A DNA stretch of 64,000 bases. Source: Mobilisporobacter senegalensis. Lineage in GTDB: Bacteria > Bacillota > Clostridia > Lachnospirales > Lachnospiraceae. Below, in pieces: positions 35,203 to 46,000 of the stretch (positions are counted from its first letter, which is position 1; every line of letters begins with the position of its first letter). The translations under genes were made by a program, and so were the position numbers. The notes below the pieces were generated by a model. It ran no database searches, was not told the DNA's origin, and was given only the letters and a program-made list of their open reading frames with translations. Where the stretch lies: NCBI RefSeq assembly GCF_003752155.1, contig NZ_RJVG01000001.1, positions 496,001 to 560,000 of the forward strand, read 5' to 3'.

Positions 35203-36219
35203 TTAATTGAAACCATATATTTTTCTTGAAATTTTATATCCTAATATAGACATTTTTCTTCCTGATTCCCCTGGTAAATTCATGGACTGTCCAAGAAGAT
35301 TAGAACGAATCTTTCGATAAAGTCTAGGATTCTGCTCTTTTAGATATCTCCAGAGTTCCCTCTTCTTCTCTAAATTCTCAGCAGTTCCAGATTTTATAAG
35401 CAGAACAGAAGATACCGTCATCATTATGGATAGATATTTGATCATATAGTTTTTAAGTTTTCTATTCTTAATTTGAAGTACATTCTTGGAATCTATCATA
35501 ATCTTTGTTACTCTGATCTGTTGGTCTATACGGCTGATCATAACTGATTCATTTACGGACTGATCTTCTCTTCCTATAAAGTAACGATAGAAATTAGTAT
35601 CCAGGTAATAAAGTGTTTTCACTTGTGGCAACGGTTGATATACAAAAATATTATCCACATAGAAAGTATGTTTTGGGAGAATTAATCCACAATCTCTCAA
35701 TAATTTTGTACGGTAAACTACCGAATGCATTAAGATATACTGGCTTGTTTTAAAGAATTTTACATCAGCCCAGCCAAAGACCTTATTACGAGGCAGTGCA
35801 CTTCTATAATTCATAACTTTCTTTCTTCTTGCACCGACTTTTTCATATACATAGTTAGCTACCAAAAGATCCAGGTTCGTTCCTGATTCAACCATCTTGT
35901 GGAGTACGCCAAGTACTTCTTTTAAAGACTCTTCATTTACCCAGTCATCGCTGTCTACAACTTTATAATAGAGTCCTGTGGCATTCCTAAGCCCAGCATT
36001 CACTGCTTCCCCATGTCCGCCATTCTCTTGATGGATTGCCCGGATAATGGTCGGATATTTATTGGCATATTCATCTGCTATCTTAGCAGTATCATCTTTT
36101 GAACCATCATTGATTATCAGAATCTCCACATCTTCTCCGCCTGTTAAAATAGTCTCAATTGCATGACTCATATAGGCTGCAGAATTATAACATGGAATTG
36201 CTACTGTTAATAATTTCAT
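35203..36219 (-). CDS. Glycosyltransferase family 2
   Basis: 338 residues, GT-A fold. TVAIPCYNSAAYMSHAIET at the N-terminus, nucleotide-sugar Asp in ILIINDGSKDDTAKI, acceptor region HQENGGHGEAVNAGL and the metal DxD-type motif VVDSDDWV. No membrane segment, so it would act at the inner face of the membrane on a surface polysaccharide or teichoic acid. It lies 8 bp after the UDP-galactopyranose mutase gene, suggesting that it transfers galactofuranose or builds a Galf-containing polymer; this is inference from context. Confidence 0.92.
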   Translation of the reverse strand: MKLLTVAIPCYNSAAYMSHAIETILTGGEDVEILIINDGSKDDTAKIADEYANKYPTIIRAIHQENGGHGEAVNAGLRNATGLYYKVVDSDDWVNEESLKEVLGVLHKMVESGTNLDLLVANYVYEKVGARRKKVMNYRSALPRNKVFGWADVKFFKTSQYILMHSVVYRTKLLRDCGLILPKHTFYVDNIFVYQPLPQVKTLYYLDTNFYRYFIGREDQSVNESVMISRIDQQIRVTKIMIDSKNVLQIKNRKLKNYMIKYLSIMMTVSSVLLIKSGTAENLEKKRELWRYLKEQNPRLYRKIRSNLLGQSMNLPGESGRKMSILGYKISRKIYGFN

Positions 36220-36227
36220 AAATCCTC

Positions 36228-37340
36228 CTATTTCAATAATTCATCTGCCAGTTCCAGCGCTTTTAATGTTATTGCATCCATATTGTAATACTTATATTCA
36301 GCCAAGCGTCCTAGCAAATGAATATTCTTATCTTTTAATAATTCTTTGTATTTTTCATAAAGAGCAAGATTTTCTTCATTAATGATTGAATAATAAGGAA
36401 TTTCCCCATCAGCTCCAGTATAAGGAATTGGATATTCCTTGACAATAGTGGTGCTGTCACTATGCTGGTCTGTAAGCTTTTTAAATTCTGTTATCCTTGT
36501 ATAATCTTCTGTCACCGTGTAATTTACTACTGCATGTGATTGATAGGATTCTTCTTTATAATTCTCAAATACAAAGTTGAGGGAACGATATGGCAATCTA
36601 CCATATTTACAATCGAATAATTCATCAATTGGTCCGGTGTAAATTATATTCTTAGCTTCTGGAATATCTGCTATATTATTCACTTTTGTATCCAGTTTTA
36701 CAGTAATATTTTCATGATCCAATAAATTTTCAAATAGTACTGTATATCCATCTAATGGCATCCCTTGATATTTATCTTGAAAATAACGATTGTCATAAGA
36801 GATTAAAACCGGGACTCTGCTTGTAACAGACGGATCAATCTCTTCCGGGGTCTGCCCCCATTGTTTCATGGTATATTTTAAGAAAATATTCTCATAAACA
36901 TAGTCTGCGATTGCTTTTATGTCAGGATCCTTATTATTTTTCAACTCAAGAATTGGTACTCTTGATTCCATTCCATAAGTAGTTACTAATTTATCCTTTA
37001 ATATGTTCCCTTTCTCTTCTCCATACACCAGATTCAATGTGTTTAAATTAAAAGGAACCGGGATGATCTTTCCATATACATTCCCAACCACCTCATGAGA
37101 ATAATCATACCATTTTGTAAACCTGGAAAGATATTCAAAAACCTTTTGACTGTTTGTATGAAATATATGTGGTCCGTATTGATGAATCAAAATTCCATGT
37201 ACATCTAAAACATCATATGCATTGCCACCAATATGATCTCTCTGCTCTATGATAAGTACTTTTTGATTACCTTTTTCTGCAAGTTCCCTTGCTAAAACTG
37301 CACCTGCAAAACCGCATCCTATTATTATACTGTCGTACAC
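36228..37340 (-). CDS. glf: UDP-galactopyranose mutase
   Basis: Interconverts UDP-galactopyranose and UDP-galactofuranose using reduced FAD. 370 residues, usual length. FAD site DSIIIGCGFAGAVLARELAE, then GGNAYDVLDVHGILIHQYGP and HIFHTN, YTMKQWGQTPEEIDPSVTSR and RLAEYKYYNMD near the end, all highly conserved in Glf. First gene of a two-gene unit with the glycosyltransferase. Galactofuranose is found in bacterial surface glycans. Confidence 0.95.
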   Translation of the reverse strand: MYDSIIIGCGFAGAVLARELAEKGNQKVLIIEQRDHIGGNAYDVLDVHGILIHQYGPHIFHTNSQKVFEYLSRFTKWYDYSHEVVGNVYGKIIPVPFNLNTLNLVYGEEKGNILKDKLVTTYGMESRVPILELKNNKDPDIKAIADYVYENIFLKYTMKQWGQTPEEIDPSVTSRVPVLISYDNRYFQDKYQGMPLDGYTVLFENLLDHENITVKLDTKVNNIADIPEAKNIIYTGPIDELFDCKYGRLPYRSLNFVFENYKEESYQSHAVVNYTVTEDYTRITEFKKLTDQHSDSTTIVKEYPIPYTGADGEIPYYSIINEENLALYEKYKELLKDKNIHLLGRLAEYKYYNMDAITLKALELADELLK

Positions 37341-37503
37341 ATTATTCCTCCATTCGTACTTCTAAATTATTTTCCAAAAAAGAAAATACACTTGCAAATA
37401 TACCAATATTTAGTCTAAGTATACCTTATAATATGAACCTAAAAAGGTCAACAATAATTTTTGTTAAATTTTTCTTAATATTGTCTTTCAAAATCGTAAT
37501 ATT

Positions 37504-38391
37504 TCATTCAGAACTGTATTTCAGAGTTTCCATTCCTTCTTTGATTAATTTACCTACATATTCATTATGGGCACGACATATTCTTTTTAAACCGTATAGT
37601 TTTTCTGGGTTCTTTTCTATTATATTTACCCCATATCTGCAAGAGAGGGTCGCTTTAAATCCTAATTGTCTCACGACACTATCACAATTTTCACTGGTTT
37701 CTCCATATGGATATGCAAAAGTATTTGGAACACTTCCCGTATTAATTACAATTTGATTTTGGCATTTTTCCAGATCATCACTTAATAGTAATTGATAATC
37801 CTCTAAAGATTCATTTCTCTTTTGTAAACATCCAATCCTGCCATTATTACAGGTATGTAAATTGTAAGAATGATTTTGGACCTCTATATGCCCTGATTCT
37901 TTCATTTCTTTGATCTGATCCCAGGTTACATGGGAATATGCCATATTTTCATCATGTACTTTAGTAAAATCATCAATTCCTTTTCCAATTACTGATAACA
38001 CTATCTTCATATCATACTCTTTTAGTAATGGATAAACATATTTATAAATACTTAAATGCCCATCATCAAATGATAAAACAATTGGATTTTTTGGCAGTTG
38101 TTTATCATTATAGACATAATCAATTAAGTCATTCATCGTAATCGTAGTATAATTGTTCTCCTTTAAATACACCAAATCACTTTCAAATTCATATGGACTG
38201 ATTACATCCTTTCCATAACCATAATTCTTAACCTGATGATACATTATGATAGGAACACATATTTTCTGATTTTCAGATAAGACGGGGTAGACTTCAACTA
38301 CACTGTCTTTAATAAGATTTAGAACCAATGTGATTAAAATACCTATTAATATACCTCTGCTTAAAAGATTTACTTTTGCTTTTTTATCCAT
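37504..38391 (-). CDS. Polysaccharide deacetylase (NodB domain), membrane-anchored
   Basis: 295 residues from ATG 38391, which follows AAGGGG; the frame is open further up to 38436. One N-terminal membrane segment (LSRGILIGILITLVLNLI), then an outside catalytic domain. NodB motifs: PIVLSFDDGHLSIYKYVYPL (metal Asp), IEVQNHSYNLHT (metal His pair) and NTFAYPYGE. It would remove acetyl groups from peptidoglycan or a surface polysaccharide. Transcribed alone, with an extended -10 TGTTATAAT (minus, 38413-38421) just upstream. Confidence 0.9.
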   Translation of the reverse strand: MDKKAKVNLLSRGILIGILITLVLNLIKDSVVEVYPVLSENQKICVPIIMYHQVKNYGYGKDVISPYEFESDLVYLKENNYTTITMNDLIDYVYNDKQLPKNPIVLSFDDGHLSIYKYVYPLLKEYDMKIVLSVIGKGIDDFTKVHDENMAYSHVTWDQIKEMKESGHIEVQNHSYNLHTCNNGRIGCLQKRNESLEDYQLLLSDDLEKCQNQIVINTGSVPNTFAYPYGETSENCDSVVRQLGFKATLSCRYGVNIIEKNPEKLYGLKRICRAHNEYVGKLIKEGMETLKYSSE

Positions 38392-38472
38392 GAACTGCCC
38401 CTTGAAATAAGTATTATAACATTCTATGCAGGACAAAAATGGAATGTGATTATCTCTGATTACCTATAAAAT

Positions 38473-38524
38473 AAAAAAGAACCAACCCTGTTAATTCTAT
38501 AGAATTTTAAGGATTCGTTCTTTT
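38473..38524 (-). terminator. Terminator of the ferredoxin-type gene
   Basis: Outer pairing AAAAGAAC/GTTCTTTT with an inner AATTCTATAGAATT palindrome, followed on minus by a T-rich tail. Lies 31 bp beyond the stop at 38555. Confidence 0.6.
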
Positions 38525-38554
38525 ATAATCTTAAAGGGCAAGTGCCAGACTTCC

Positions 38555-39283
38555 CTAAATATCCAATATCTCTCCTTCCGTAGAGATAATTACTACTTGC
38601 CAAGGGATCATTTTCCCGCTTTGAATCAGTGCCTGTTTCACTGCATTTACAATTCCTCCGCAGCAAGGTACTTCCATTCTGGTAATTGTAATACTCTTAA
38701 TATTGTTATTCTTAATGATTTGCGTCAACTTTTCAGAATAATCAACTTCATCTAATTTTGGGCAACCGATGATAGTGATTTTATTTTTCATAAAATCTTC
38801 ATGAAAATTAGCATATGAGAAAGCGGTGCAATCTGCAGCGATTAATAAATTTGCTCCGTCAAAGTAAGGGGCATTCACTGGAACAAGTTGAATTTGAACA
38901 GGCCATTGGCCTAATCTTGATTTCATTTGAACAGGTGCTGCTTCTTTTCGGTCGGCTTCAACTTCTTCTGAATTAGGACGAACTATCGCTTTTGCCATAG
39001 AGCCAGGGCATCCTCCATGAAAATGAGCCGTTTTCTCCCTGGCTGCTTTTTCCATGTTTCTTTTTACTTCTTCCTCATTATACTCTAATGCTTCTCTTTC
39101 TATAAACGTAATTGCATTCGTAGGGCATACCGGTAAACAATTGCCTAATCCATCGCAATAATCATCTCTTAATAGTTTCGCTTTCCCATCCACTAGCCCT
39201 ATAGCACTTTCGTGGCAGGCATCTACACATAAACCACAACCATTGCATAATTCTTCATCAATTTGAATAATCTGTCTTATCAT
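38555..39283 (-). CDS. Two-[4Fe-4S] ferredoxin-domain protein with C-terminal Cys domain
   Basis: 242 residues from ATG 39283, eight bases after GGAGGA. The N-terminal 60 residues hold a bacterial ferredoxin domain: ELCNGCGLCVDACHESAIG and DYCDGLGNCLPVCPTNAIT. The rest contains further Cys-bearing segments (GGCPGSMAKAIV, CTAFSYANFH, IIGCPKLDEVDYS, EVPCCGGIVNAVKQAL) typical of ATP-binding/iron-sulfur proteins seen next to Fnr regulators in Clostridia. Function unknown; likely a cytoplasmic redox carrier or sensor partner. Divergent from the Crp/Fnr gene with a shared palindrome between, so it is a candidate target of that regulator. Confidence 0.85.
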   Translation of the reverse strand: MIRQIIQIDEELCNGCGLCVDACHESAIGLVDGKAKLLRDDYCDGLGNCLPVCPTNAITFIEREALEYNEEEVKRNMEKAAREKTAHFHGGCPGSMAKAIVRPNSEEVEADRKEAAPVQMKSRLGQWPVQIQLVPVNAPYFDGANLLIAADCTAFSYANFHEDFMKNKITIIGCPKLDEVDYSEKLTQIIKNNNIKSITITRMEVPCCGGIVNAVKQALIQSGKMIPWQVVIISTEGEILDI

Positions 39284-39369
39284 ATTTTTATCCTCCAATT
39301 CATTCTCAAATATATCCAGAAGCATTCTATAGTAATTTGCTTATAGAATACCATTCATTTAAGTATCTC

Positions 39370-39428
39370 TTGTTTATTTAAATTAATTATATTATAATCA
39401 GAATAAACGGTATGTTGCATTTGCAACA
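39370..39428 (+). promoter_or_regulatory. Promoter and palindromic operator of the Crp/Fnr gene
   Basis: TTGTTT (39370-39375), 17 bases, TATAAT (39393-39398), start site about 39405. A perfect palindrome TGTTGCA-TT-TGCAACA (39413-39428) lies just after the start site, where a bound dimer would block transcription. This fits autorepression by the Crp/Fnr protein and possible control of the divergent ferredoxin gene. Confidence 0.68.
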
Positions 39429-39441
39429 AAAGGAGGAAAGT

Positions 39442-40143
39442 TTGAAAAATAATCTGGAATTAAAAAAATATTATTATATATTAAAACGCTCTCCATTGTT
39501 TCAGGGAATTGATGATGATGATTTAGACTCTATGTTATCCTGTCTGGGTGGAAGTATTAAAGAATATGATAAAAATGAAATTATTTTTTTAGCTGGCAGC
39601 GAAATCACATCCATGGGTATTGTTCTTAGCGGAAGTCTTAATCTGGCAAAAGATGATATATTAGGTAATCGTATGATTATAACAGAAGTATCTGCCGGAG
39701 AATTATTTGCTGAAAGCTACGCCTGCGCAGGTACAAGGCATTCTCCTATTACTGTAATTGCTTCCAACCAGTCAAAAATTTTATTCTTAGGCTATCACAG
39801 GTTCATAACCTCCTGTACCTCCCAATGTGGATTCCATCATACCTTAGTAGAAAATATGTTAATGATATTAGCGAATAAAAATTTACAGCTCAATCAGAAA
39901 ATGATCTTATTATCCAAACGTACCACAAGAGAAAAATTGTTAGAATATTTTCAAAATCAAATTGAAAAGCAGAATAACCTTAAATTTGAAATTCCATTTT
40001 CAAGAAATGAACTTGCTGATTATCTCTGCGTTGATAGAAGCGCTTTATCCAGAGAACTTGGAAAGCTAAGAGACGAAGGAATAATAAAATTCCATAAGAA
40101 TCAATTTCACTATATTTTAAAACAGGAAATGCACAATTATTAA
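39442..40143 (+). CDS. Crp/Fnr-family transcriptional regulator
   Basis: The chosen start is TTG 39442, six bases after AGGAGG; an ATG at 39412 lies only about seven bases from the likely transcription start and has no ribosome site. 233 residues: cyclic-nucleotide-type barrel (SPLFQGIDDDDLDSMLSCLG, EITSMGIVLSGSLNLAKDD, SAGELFAESYACAG) and C-terminal winged helix (FSRNELADYLCVDRSALSRE, then LGKLRDEGII). Cys residues occur, but no clear N-terminal Fnr cluster motif, so the signal is open (haem, NO or redox are known in the family). Confidence 0.9.
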   Translation: MKNNLELKKYYYILKRSPLFQGIDDDDLDSMLSCLGGSIKEYDKNEIIFLAGSEITSMGIVLSGSLNLAKDDILGNRMIITEVSAGELFAESYACAGTRHSPITVIASNQSKILFLGYHRFITSCTSQCGFHHTLVENMLMILANKNLQLNQKMILLSKRTTREKLLEYFQNQIEKQNNLKFEIPFSRNELADYLCVDRSALSRELGKLRDEGIIKFHKNQFHYILKQEMHNY

Positions 40144-40232
40144 ATCATAAATGCTTGCTATGGCATTTGAAAAAGCTTACAATGGATATATTACACTGAA
40201 TGAAAATAAGTACTTAACGGGGGATACATTAT

Positions 40233-41459
40233 ATGATGGATTTTAAATCCACTGCAACAAAATTAACAGTAAAATACCTTTTTTTACAAGCCTTTTTATG
40301 GATGAGCTTTGGAACGATCTGGTCCTTTGCCACCACTTATCTATTATATAAAGGTTTTCAAAATACCCAGGTTGGCATTATTTTATCAATAGGATCTATT
40401 ATTTCTATTGGTTTTCAACCATTTATTGCTTCTTTTATTGATAAATTTGAAAATTTAAAGCTTAAAAGTGCTATTTTGGCTTTAATCATCATACTTTTTA
40501 TTTTGGCATTGGCATTATGGTTAATACCTTATAATTTTTATATAACAGGATTCATTTATATCTTAATTGGTGTTTTTATATTGTCTTTACCTCCTTTAAT
40601 ATACTCTATAGCACTTGAATATATAAATCTTGGAATTAATATTAATTTTGGTCTGGCAAGAGGAATTGGTTCCATCAGCTTTGCTTTTATGGTTTATGTT
40701 ATAGGTATCGCCACTTCTAACTTTAGTCCAACCATTATACTGCCTGTCTTTGCAGGTTTAACTGCTATTACAGGAATCATTGTATGTACATTTGAGTCTC
40801 CTTTAAAGTATTCTGACTCTGCATCAGATAAAAAGAAAAAAAGTGCAAAGGCTGACCCCAAAAATAATCAGCGTATATTCTCTTTCTTTATTACATACAA
40901 AAGATTTTCTATGTTATTAATTGGATTTATCCTGCTCTTTATAAGCCATAGCTTAATTAACACTTATCATATTAATATTATCAGTAATGTTGGTGGGAAT
41001 GATGCTGATATGGGGTTATCCATTGCAATTGCAGCGGCTCTGGAATTACCTGTTATGGTTGCTTTCTCCTTTATTGTCAGCAGGATAAATTGTTCTAACT
41101 TATTAAAAATAAGTGCGTTCTTTTTTATGATCAAAATCGTGGTCACCTGTTTCGCACCAAATGTAGGTATGATATATCTTTCTCAGCTATTTCAGCTAGG
41201 TTCTTATGCTTTATTTGTACCTGCATCCGTTTATTATGTAAATGATATTATTGATGAATCTAATAAAGTAAAGGGCCAGGCTTTACTAGGTGCCGCCACT
41301 ATGGGGGCTGGAGGCACTTTAGCTAATTTTATCGGTGGTAGAATTCTAGATTCATATAATGTAACTGCCATGTTAGTTTTTGGTATTATATCCGCCGTAA
41401 TTGGCTTTGGTATAACTTTATTCTTTACTGATAAAACTGTTGACAAGGAGGAAAAATAA
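40233..41459 (+). CDS. MFS transporter, oligosaccharide:H+ symporter-like
   Basis: 408 residues, 12 predicted membrane segments. The start region KYLFLQAFLWMSFGTIWSFA and YLLYKGFQNTQVGIILSIG resembles the LacY-like/MFS_1 group, with GFQPFIASFIDK as the loop 2-3 region. Cytoplasmic central linker is Lys-rich (DKKKKSAKADPKNNQ). Substrate unknown; sugar or nucleoside uptake are both possible. The next gene, an XRE regulator, begins 3 bp after its stop, so they form one transcript. Confidence 0.85.
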   Translation: MMDFKSTATKLTVKYLFLQAFLWMSFGTIWSFATTYLLYKGFQNTQVGIILSIGSIISIGFQPFIASFIDKFENLKLKSAILALIIILFILALALWLIPYNFYITGFIYILIGVFILSLPPLIYSIALEYINLGININFGLARGIGSISFAFMVYVIGIATSNFSPTIILPVFAGLTAITGIIVCTFESPLKYSDSASDKKKKSAKADPKNNQRIFSFFITYKRFSMLLIGFILLFISHSLINTYHINIISNVGGNDADMGLSIAIAAALELPVMVAFSFIVSRINCSNLLKISAFFFMIKIVVTCFAPNVGMIYLSQLFQLGSYALFVPASVYYVNDIIDESNKVKGQALLGAATMGAGGTLANFIGGRILDSYNVTAMLVFGIISAVIGFGITLFFTDKTVDKEEK

Positions 41460-41462
41460 TAA

Positions 41463-41786
41463 ATGTCATTTGGTAAAAATCTTGAAAGAATTCGAAAAGA
41501 CAGAAAGGTAAGCCAGGCTGCCTTAGGAATTGAATTGGGTTTAACACAGCAAATGATCAGCAGTTATGAGAAAGGTACATCTTCACCTAACGTTGAAATT
41601 TTAATTAAGATTGCTGATTACTTTAACGTTTCTATTGATACTCTTGTAGGATATGTACCAAAAAAACTGAATATAACTTCAGCAGAAGCCAGATTTCTCA
41701 GATATTTTGAGACTTTAAATGAATTGGACCGGGAAAAATGTATTATGATTGCACAAACCCTCATTCAAGATCGTGAACTCAAATAA
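41463..41786 (+). CDS. XRE-family helix-turn-helix regulator
   Basis: 107 residues. N-terminal helix-turn-helix (SFGKNLERIRKDRKVSQAAL, ELGLTQQMISSYEKGTSSPN) ending in DYFNVSIDTLVGY, a standard Cro/CI-type domain; the remaining 40 residues are helical. AGGAGG lies 11 bases before the ATG, inside the end of the MFS gene. Likely a local repressor of the transporter. Confidence 0.9.
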   Translation: MSFGKNLERIRKDRKVSQAALGIELGLTQQMISSYEKGTSSPNVEILIKIADYFNVSIDTLVGYVPKKLNITSAEARFLRYFETLNELDREKCIMIAQTLIQDRELK

Positions 41787-41803
41787 AATAAAGATTTAAT
41801 AAA

Positions 41804-41857
41804 CAGCCGGCAATTATTTTTACTCATCTTAGGATTCATAAAAATAATTACCGGCTG
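41804..41857. terminator. Bidirectional terminator
   Basis: CAGCCGGCAATTATTTTTA with TAAAAATAATTACCGGCTG (one mismatch, 16-base loop), T-rich on the plus exit. Ends the MFS-XRE unit and the convergent YibE/F gene. Confidence 0.82.
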
Positions 41858-41892
41858 CTTTTATTTGTATTATACAAAATGCCTGTTTATTG

Positions 41893-43044
41893 CTATTTCT
41901 TTATTTTACGCAATTCAATTCTTGTACTGACCAGTGCGACAACCGGGACTGTTAAAATAATACCAATTGACCCTGCTATCCCTCTGATTATCTCAATTCC
42001 AATCATATCCGTATTGATTAATTGTTGAAAAGGAATTCCGTAGGAAAATATCATTAACATTAAATTTAAAGAGGACCCTGTAAATGCCAGTATTAACGTA
42101 TTAGACATTGTACCCATGGCATCTTTCCCTATATTCATACCTGATCGAAACAACTCTTTTGGCCTAAGCCTTGGGTTTACAACACATAATTCATGCATTG
42201 CTGAAGCTATGCTCATAGCTACATCCATAACTGCTCCAAGTGATGATATAAGTATCCCTGCTACGAACAGATACTTTATCTCCAGATTACTGTCACTTGT
42301 GATTTGCAGTAAAGATTCTGCTTCCTCCATATTAAATCCATTTATGGCAACTAGTTCCCCAACGATATAACTTAATACACCAGAGATTATTACCCCTGTT
42401 ATTGTACCAACTATTGCACTAATCGTTTTGGTATTCAATCCATCGATTAAGATAAAACCTGCCACTGTAGTAATTGCTACGATAAATATTGTAACAGGCA
42501 GTACAGGATACCCTTTTGCGATTAGCGGCAGTAATAAGCCTATTACGCATATCATTGCAAAAACCAGGCTTAATAATGATTTAATGCCCTTTTTTCCTCC
42601 AATAATGCAGATAGTTAAAGCAAATAACCCTATGAATCCATATAGAACCGTGGAACGATTGTAGTTATATACAGAAAAACTATATTGACCATCATAAGTA
42701 TCCACACGGACAATAATCTGGGTTCCTTTTTTTAAATATACGTTATGAAGAGCACTAAGATAATTTGTTATTACAGCGGTTTCTCCTTTATGTTCTCCTT
42801 CTGTAATACTTATCTCAATTGTCTGCTCTCCTCTCCATACATTCTGTGTTGCAGCATCTCTCTCTGCATTATCTTCGATAATACTTGTTACTGATGCATT
42901 TACATATCTAACGGAAGATGTGCCATCTGTACTGTTATTATCAGGATTGCCTTGGTTTACTATATATATGGATCCACTAAAGATAACAATTAATATAGTT
43001 ATTACCATGATTTTTAAAAATCTTTCTTTGTATTCCTTACTCAT
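41893..43044 (-). CDS. YibE/F-family membrane protein
   Basis: 383 residues from ATG 43044, after GGGAGA. One N-terminal membrane segment (KIMVITILIVIFSGSIYIV), an extracytoplasmic domain of about 110 residues with TVEISITEGEHKGETAVITN-like sequence (seen as IEISITEGEHKGETAVI), and then about seven membrane segments with the YibE/F signatures FVAGILISSLGAVMDVAMSI and MHELCVVNPRL. Function unknown in all bacteria. It follows the giant secreted PHP protein by 24 bp in the same direction, so they are probably co-transcribed and may work together at the cell surface. Confidence 0.88.
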   Translation of the reverse strand: MSKEYKERFLKIMVITILIVIFSGSIYIVNQGNPDNNSTDGTSSVRYVNASVTSIIEDNAERDAATQNVWRGEQTIEISITEGEHKGETAVITNYLSALHNVYLKKGTQIIVRVDTYDGQYSFSVYNYNRSTVLYGFIGLFALTICIIGGKKGIKSLLSLVFAMICVIGLLLPLIAKGYPVLPVTIFIVAITTVAGFILIDGLNTKTISAIVGTITGVIISGVLSYIVGELVAINGFNMEEAESLLQITSDSNLEIKYLFVAGILISSLGAVMDVAMSIASAMHELCVVNPRLRPKELFRSGMNIGKDAMGTMSNTLILAFTGSSLNLMLMIFSYGIPFQQLINTDMIGIEIIRGIAGSIGIILTVPVVALVSTRIELRKIKK

Positions 43045-43068
43045 AGGCAATCTCCCTCTTATTTAATG

Positions 43069-46000
43069 TTACTTTTTTGTCTCTGCTTTTACTGTGACTG
43101 TACTCTTAAGTGTATATGTTTTGCTATTTTGTTTTACTTTTACTGTGATAGTAGCCTTTCCTGGTTTCACAGCTGTTATTTTACCATTCTTATCTACTTT
43201 AGCCACTTTAACATTGCTTGACTTATATGTCACTGTTTTCTTATCTGCAAGATAACTAATATTTATTTTACTTGTCTTCTTCCTAACAAGAGTAATCTTA
43301 GTTTTTGCAAGTTTTGGAGCTTTAGGAACATATGCATTCTTTCCTGTAACACTTTCTTTCGTGATAACATATTGTACACCTTTATCAATAGATGAATTAC
43401 CAGAAGTGGTCAAAGTCTTTCCACCCAATGCCTGTACTTTAAAAGTAGCTGGAAGATTAAATTGTAATGTAATAAAACCGTCTGCATTTACTTTTGCTTT
43501 ACTAATAAATGTCAGTTTATTGCTATCTAAGATATTTAAATAAAGAACCTTACCTTTATAAGTAGTACCAACATAGAAGGTATAAGCCGGAGATACCTTT
43601 ACAAGACTCTCTTTTAATTCAATAGATTTTACCTGCTTATTCTTAGATAATGTCTTTATCGTACTGTTGATTTTTTTATCCTGAATTTGAGCAATCGTCA
43701 GATCGATCTCACCTTTATCTGCCATCTGGCTCAAATTCTTACCATTGATAGTCACAGTGCCCTTATCCATGATAAAGTTTAAGTCAATATCTTCATTTTT
43801 AGCTCCGCTCAAAGCTTCCATACTAATTTTAGTTACATCTTTTACTGCAATATTGATCTGTGGTTTTTCACCGGCAGGAAGTTTACTCTTGTTTGCAATT
43901 TGAGTCTGAATAGCAGCTTTAATATCTGAAGGTTTCTCTATTGATACATTAGGAGTAGATGGTATTGTTACTACTGGAGTAGATGAGCCTGAAGAGCCTG
44001 AAGAGCCCGAGGATGAACCTGGCTTAACTGCTACTATCTCAGAACGGTCACGTACTCTGATTCTTACTCCATCCGGATCATAAGAAACAAGACCTACAGC
44101 CTGAATTTTCTTACCTTCTACTACAAAATTTTCTAATGCTGCACTCTCCTTATTAGAATAACCAATGTAACCATCAATAAATACTCGGATTTCTGTTCCG
44201 CTGGAATCCTTGACCAAAGCATAAGATACTACATTATTTTCAAGCAATACTTTGGTTATTGTACCTTCTACTTTAACAAGACTTCCACCAAAGTTTCCAT
44301 AATCTGATGCTTGGCTCGTAGTTACTTTTATTGGTTGAAGAGGTGCTACTTCAGTATTGATTACCTTATAACTGATGACTCTTAATTCAAGGTCTCCCTG
44401 GTATTCATCTACACTTCCGGTAACACGAATCTTTTGCCCTACTTTAATACCATCTGTACTGACTGGGAATATATTAATACCCGCAGTTTGATCCTGAATA
44501 TAGATAGTATCAAAGAATTTATTTTCTGAAACTGCAGTTCCTGCTGTTACTATTCCTTCTACTGTAAATACGTCGCCTTTATTCCCTTTCCTTGCATCTG
44601 CAATCGGTTTTATCTCTTGTTCTTTGGCGACAAGATTTAACATATTAGTAGTAATATTGTAATTAGAATATAAGTCTAAATAATTATCAACTTCCTGTGC
44701 CTGAATCTCAAAATTAGATATATATACTGTTCCACCAACCAACATTGTTCCACCACCAGACAATTTTTCACTGGCAAGTGCATATACATCTCCCTTGGCA
44801 ACCGGAATTGAAGGCAAGGTACCTGGAGTATCATTTGAATATGTAGTTTCATGTCCTTTTATTAACCATGTGGTTTCACCAGATGCCATAGATGTTTCAT
44901 CCGGTATGATAGAGCATCCACTATAGAAACTATATAACTGACCTTCAAAGATACCATCTAATAGCGGAGATTCGGATGCCATATTATAGTTTGTAAATTT
45001 TAGTCTGTATGCCTGTCCTCCATTGGTTACATCATCCATTACCTGATCATTATTAATTTTAGTCTTTGCTCCTATTCCTTCAAGAAGTTTATTCAATTGC
45101 GTGGAAGTCTGATATGGTAACGAATTAGCATAAGTACTTCCTGATTTATTATCCTGGTAATCCGCCATACCACACACAATCAGATTTCCGCCATTATCAA
45201 CGTAGCGTTTTACCATTGCTATGAATTCTTCACTAAATTCCTGTGGATCATAGGATACTCCATCTACAGTGGTCACTCTTTTCAGTGGTGCAGTAATTAC
45301 AAACAGATTTGCATTTGCTAATAACTCATCGGTTATATTCGTTTCAATACTTACCTGTACCTGATTCTTTGCTGCAACAGCGGCAAAGTTGGCCATATTA
45401 CCACTATAATAACCATTTACATAATCACCTCTATGGCTTCCATCAACGATGACCTTGGTGACTAATGATGGATCAGAGATATTTAATTTTAAGACGTCTG
45501 TAAATATCTTCTCAACTCCATTGAATTCAGCAATTAACTTAACATTGACATTAAAGGTTCCTGCTGTATTGCTTATATAATTAAATTCATATTTCTTAGA
45601 ACCTAAAGATGGTACTGTTGTTAAATCATTCCCTTGTAAATCAGCAGTGTGGATTACATTTCCATCAATAGAAAATTCTAAACTTTTAACTGTCATATCT
45701 CTTTCTTCATTATTATAGAATTCTGTTGCAATATCAACATTTTCTCCTTTAATAGGGAGCACTGTTGTGGTAGAAGTCTTAGATATACCCAGTTTCTCAA
45801 CTTCTCCTGTCCATACAGGTGCTGTTACGGCAATATCCTTATCCGGTTGCTGGATTCTTATATAATAGTAAGAATAATCATTTGGCAGCTTAAAATTCAC
45901 TGTTTCTTTACTTGAATTTACTTCTTTACTAATAACAGATTTACCACCATTAACAATGACCTCTACTGTACCAATCTTTTCATTACCTGGATCTTCAATA

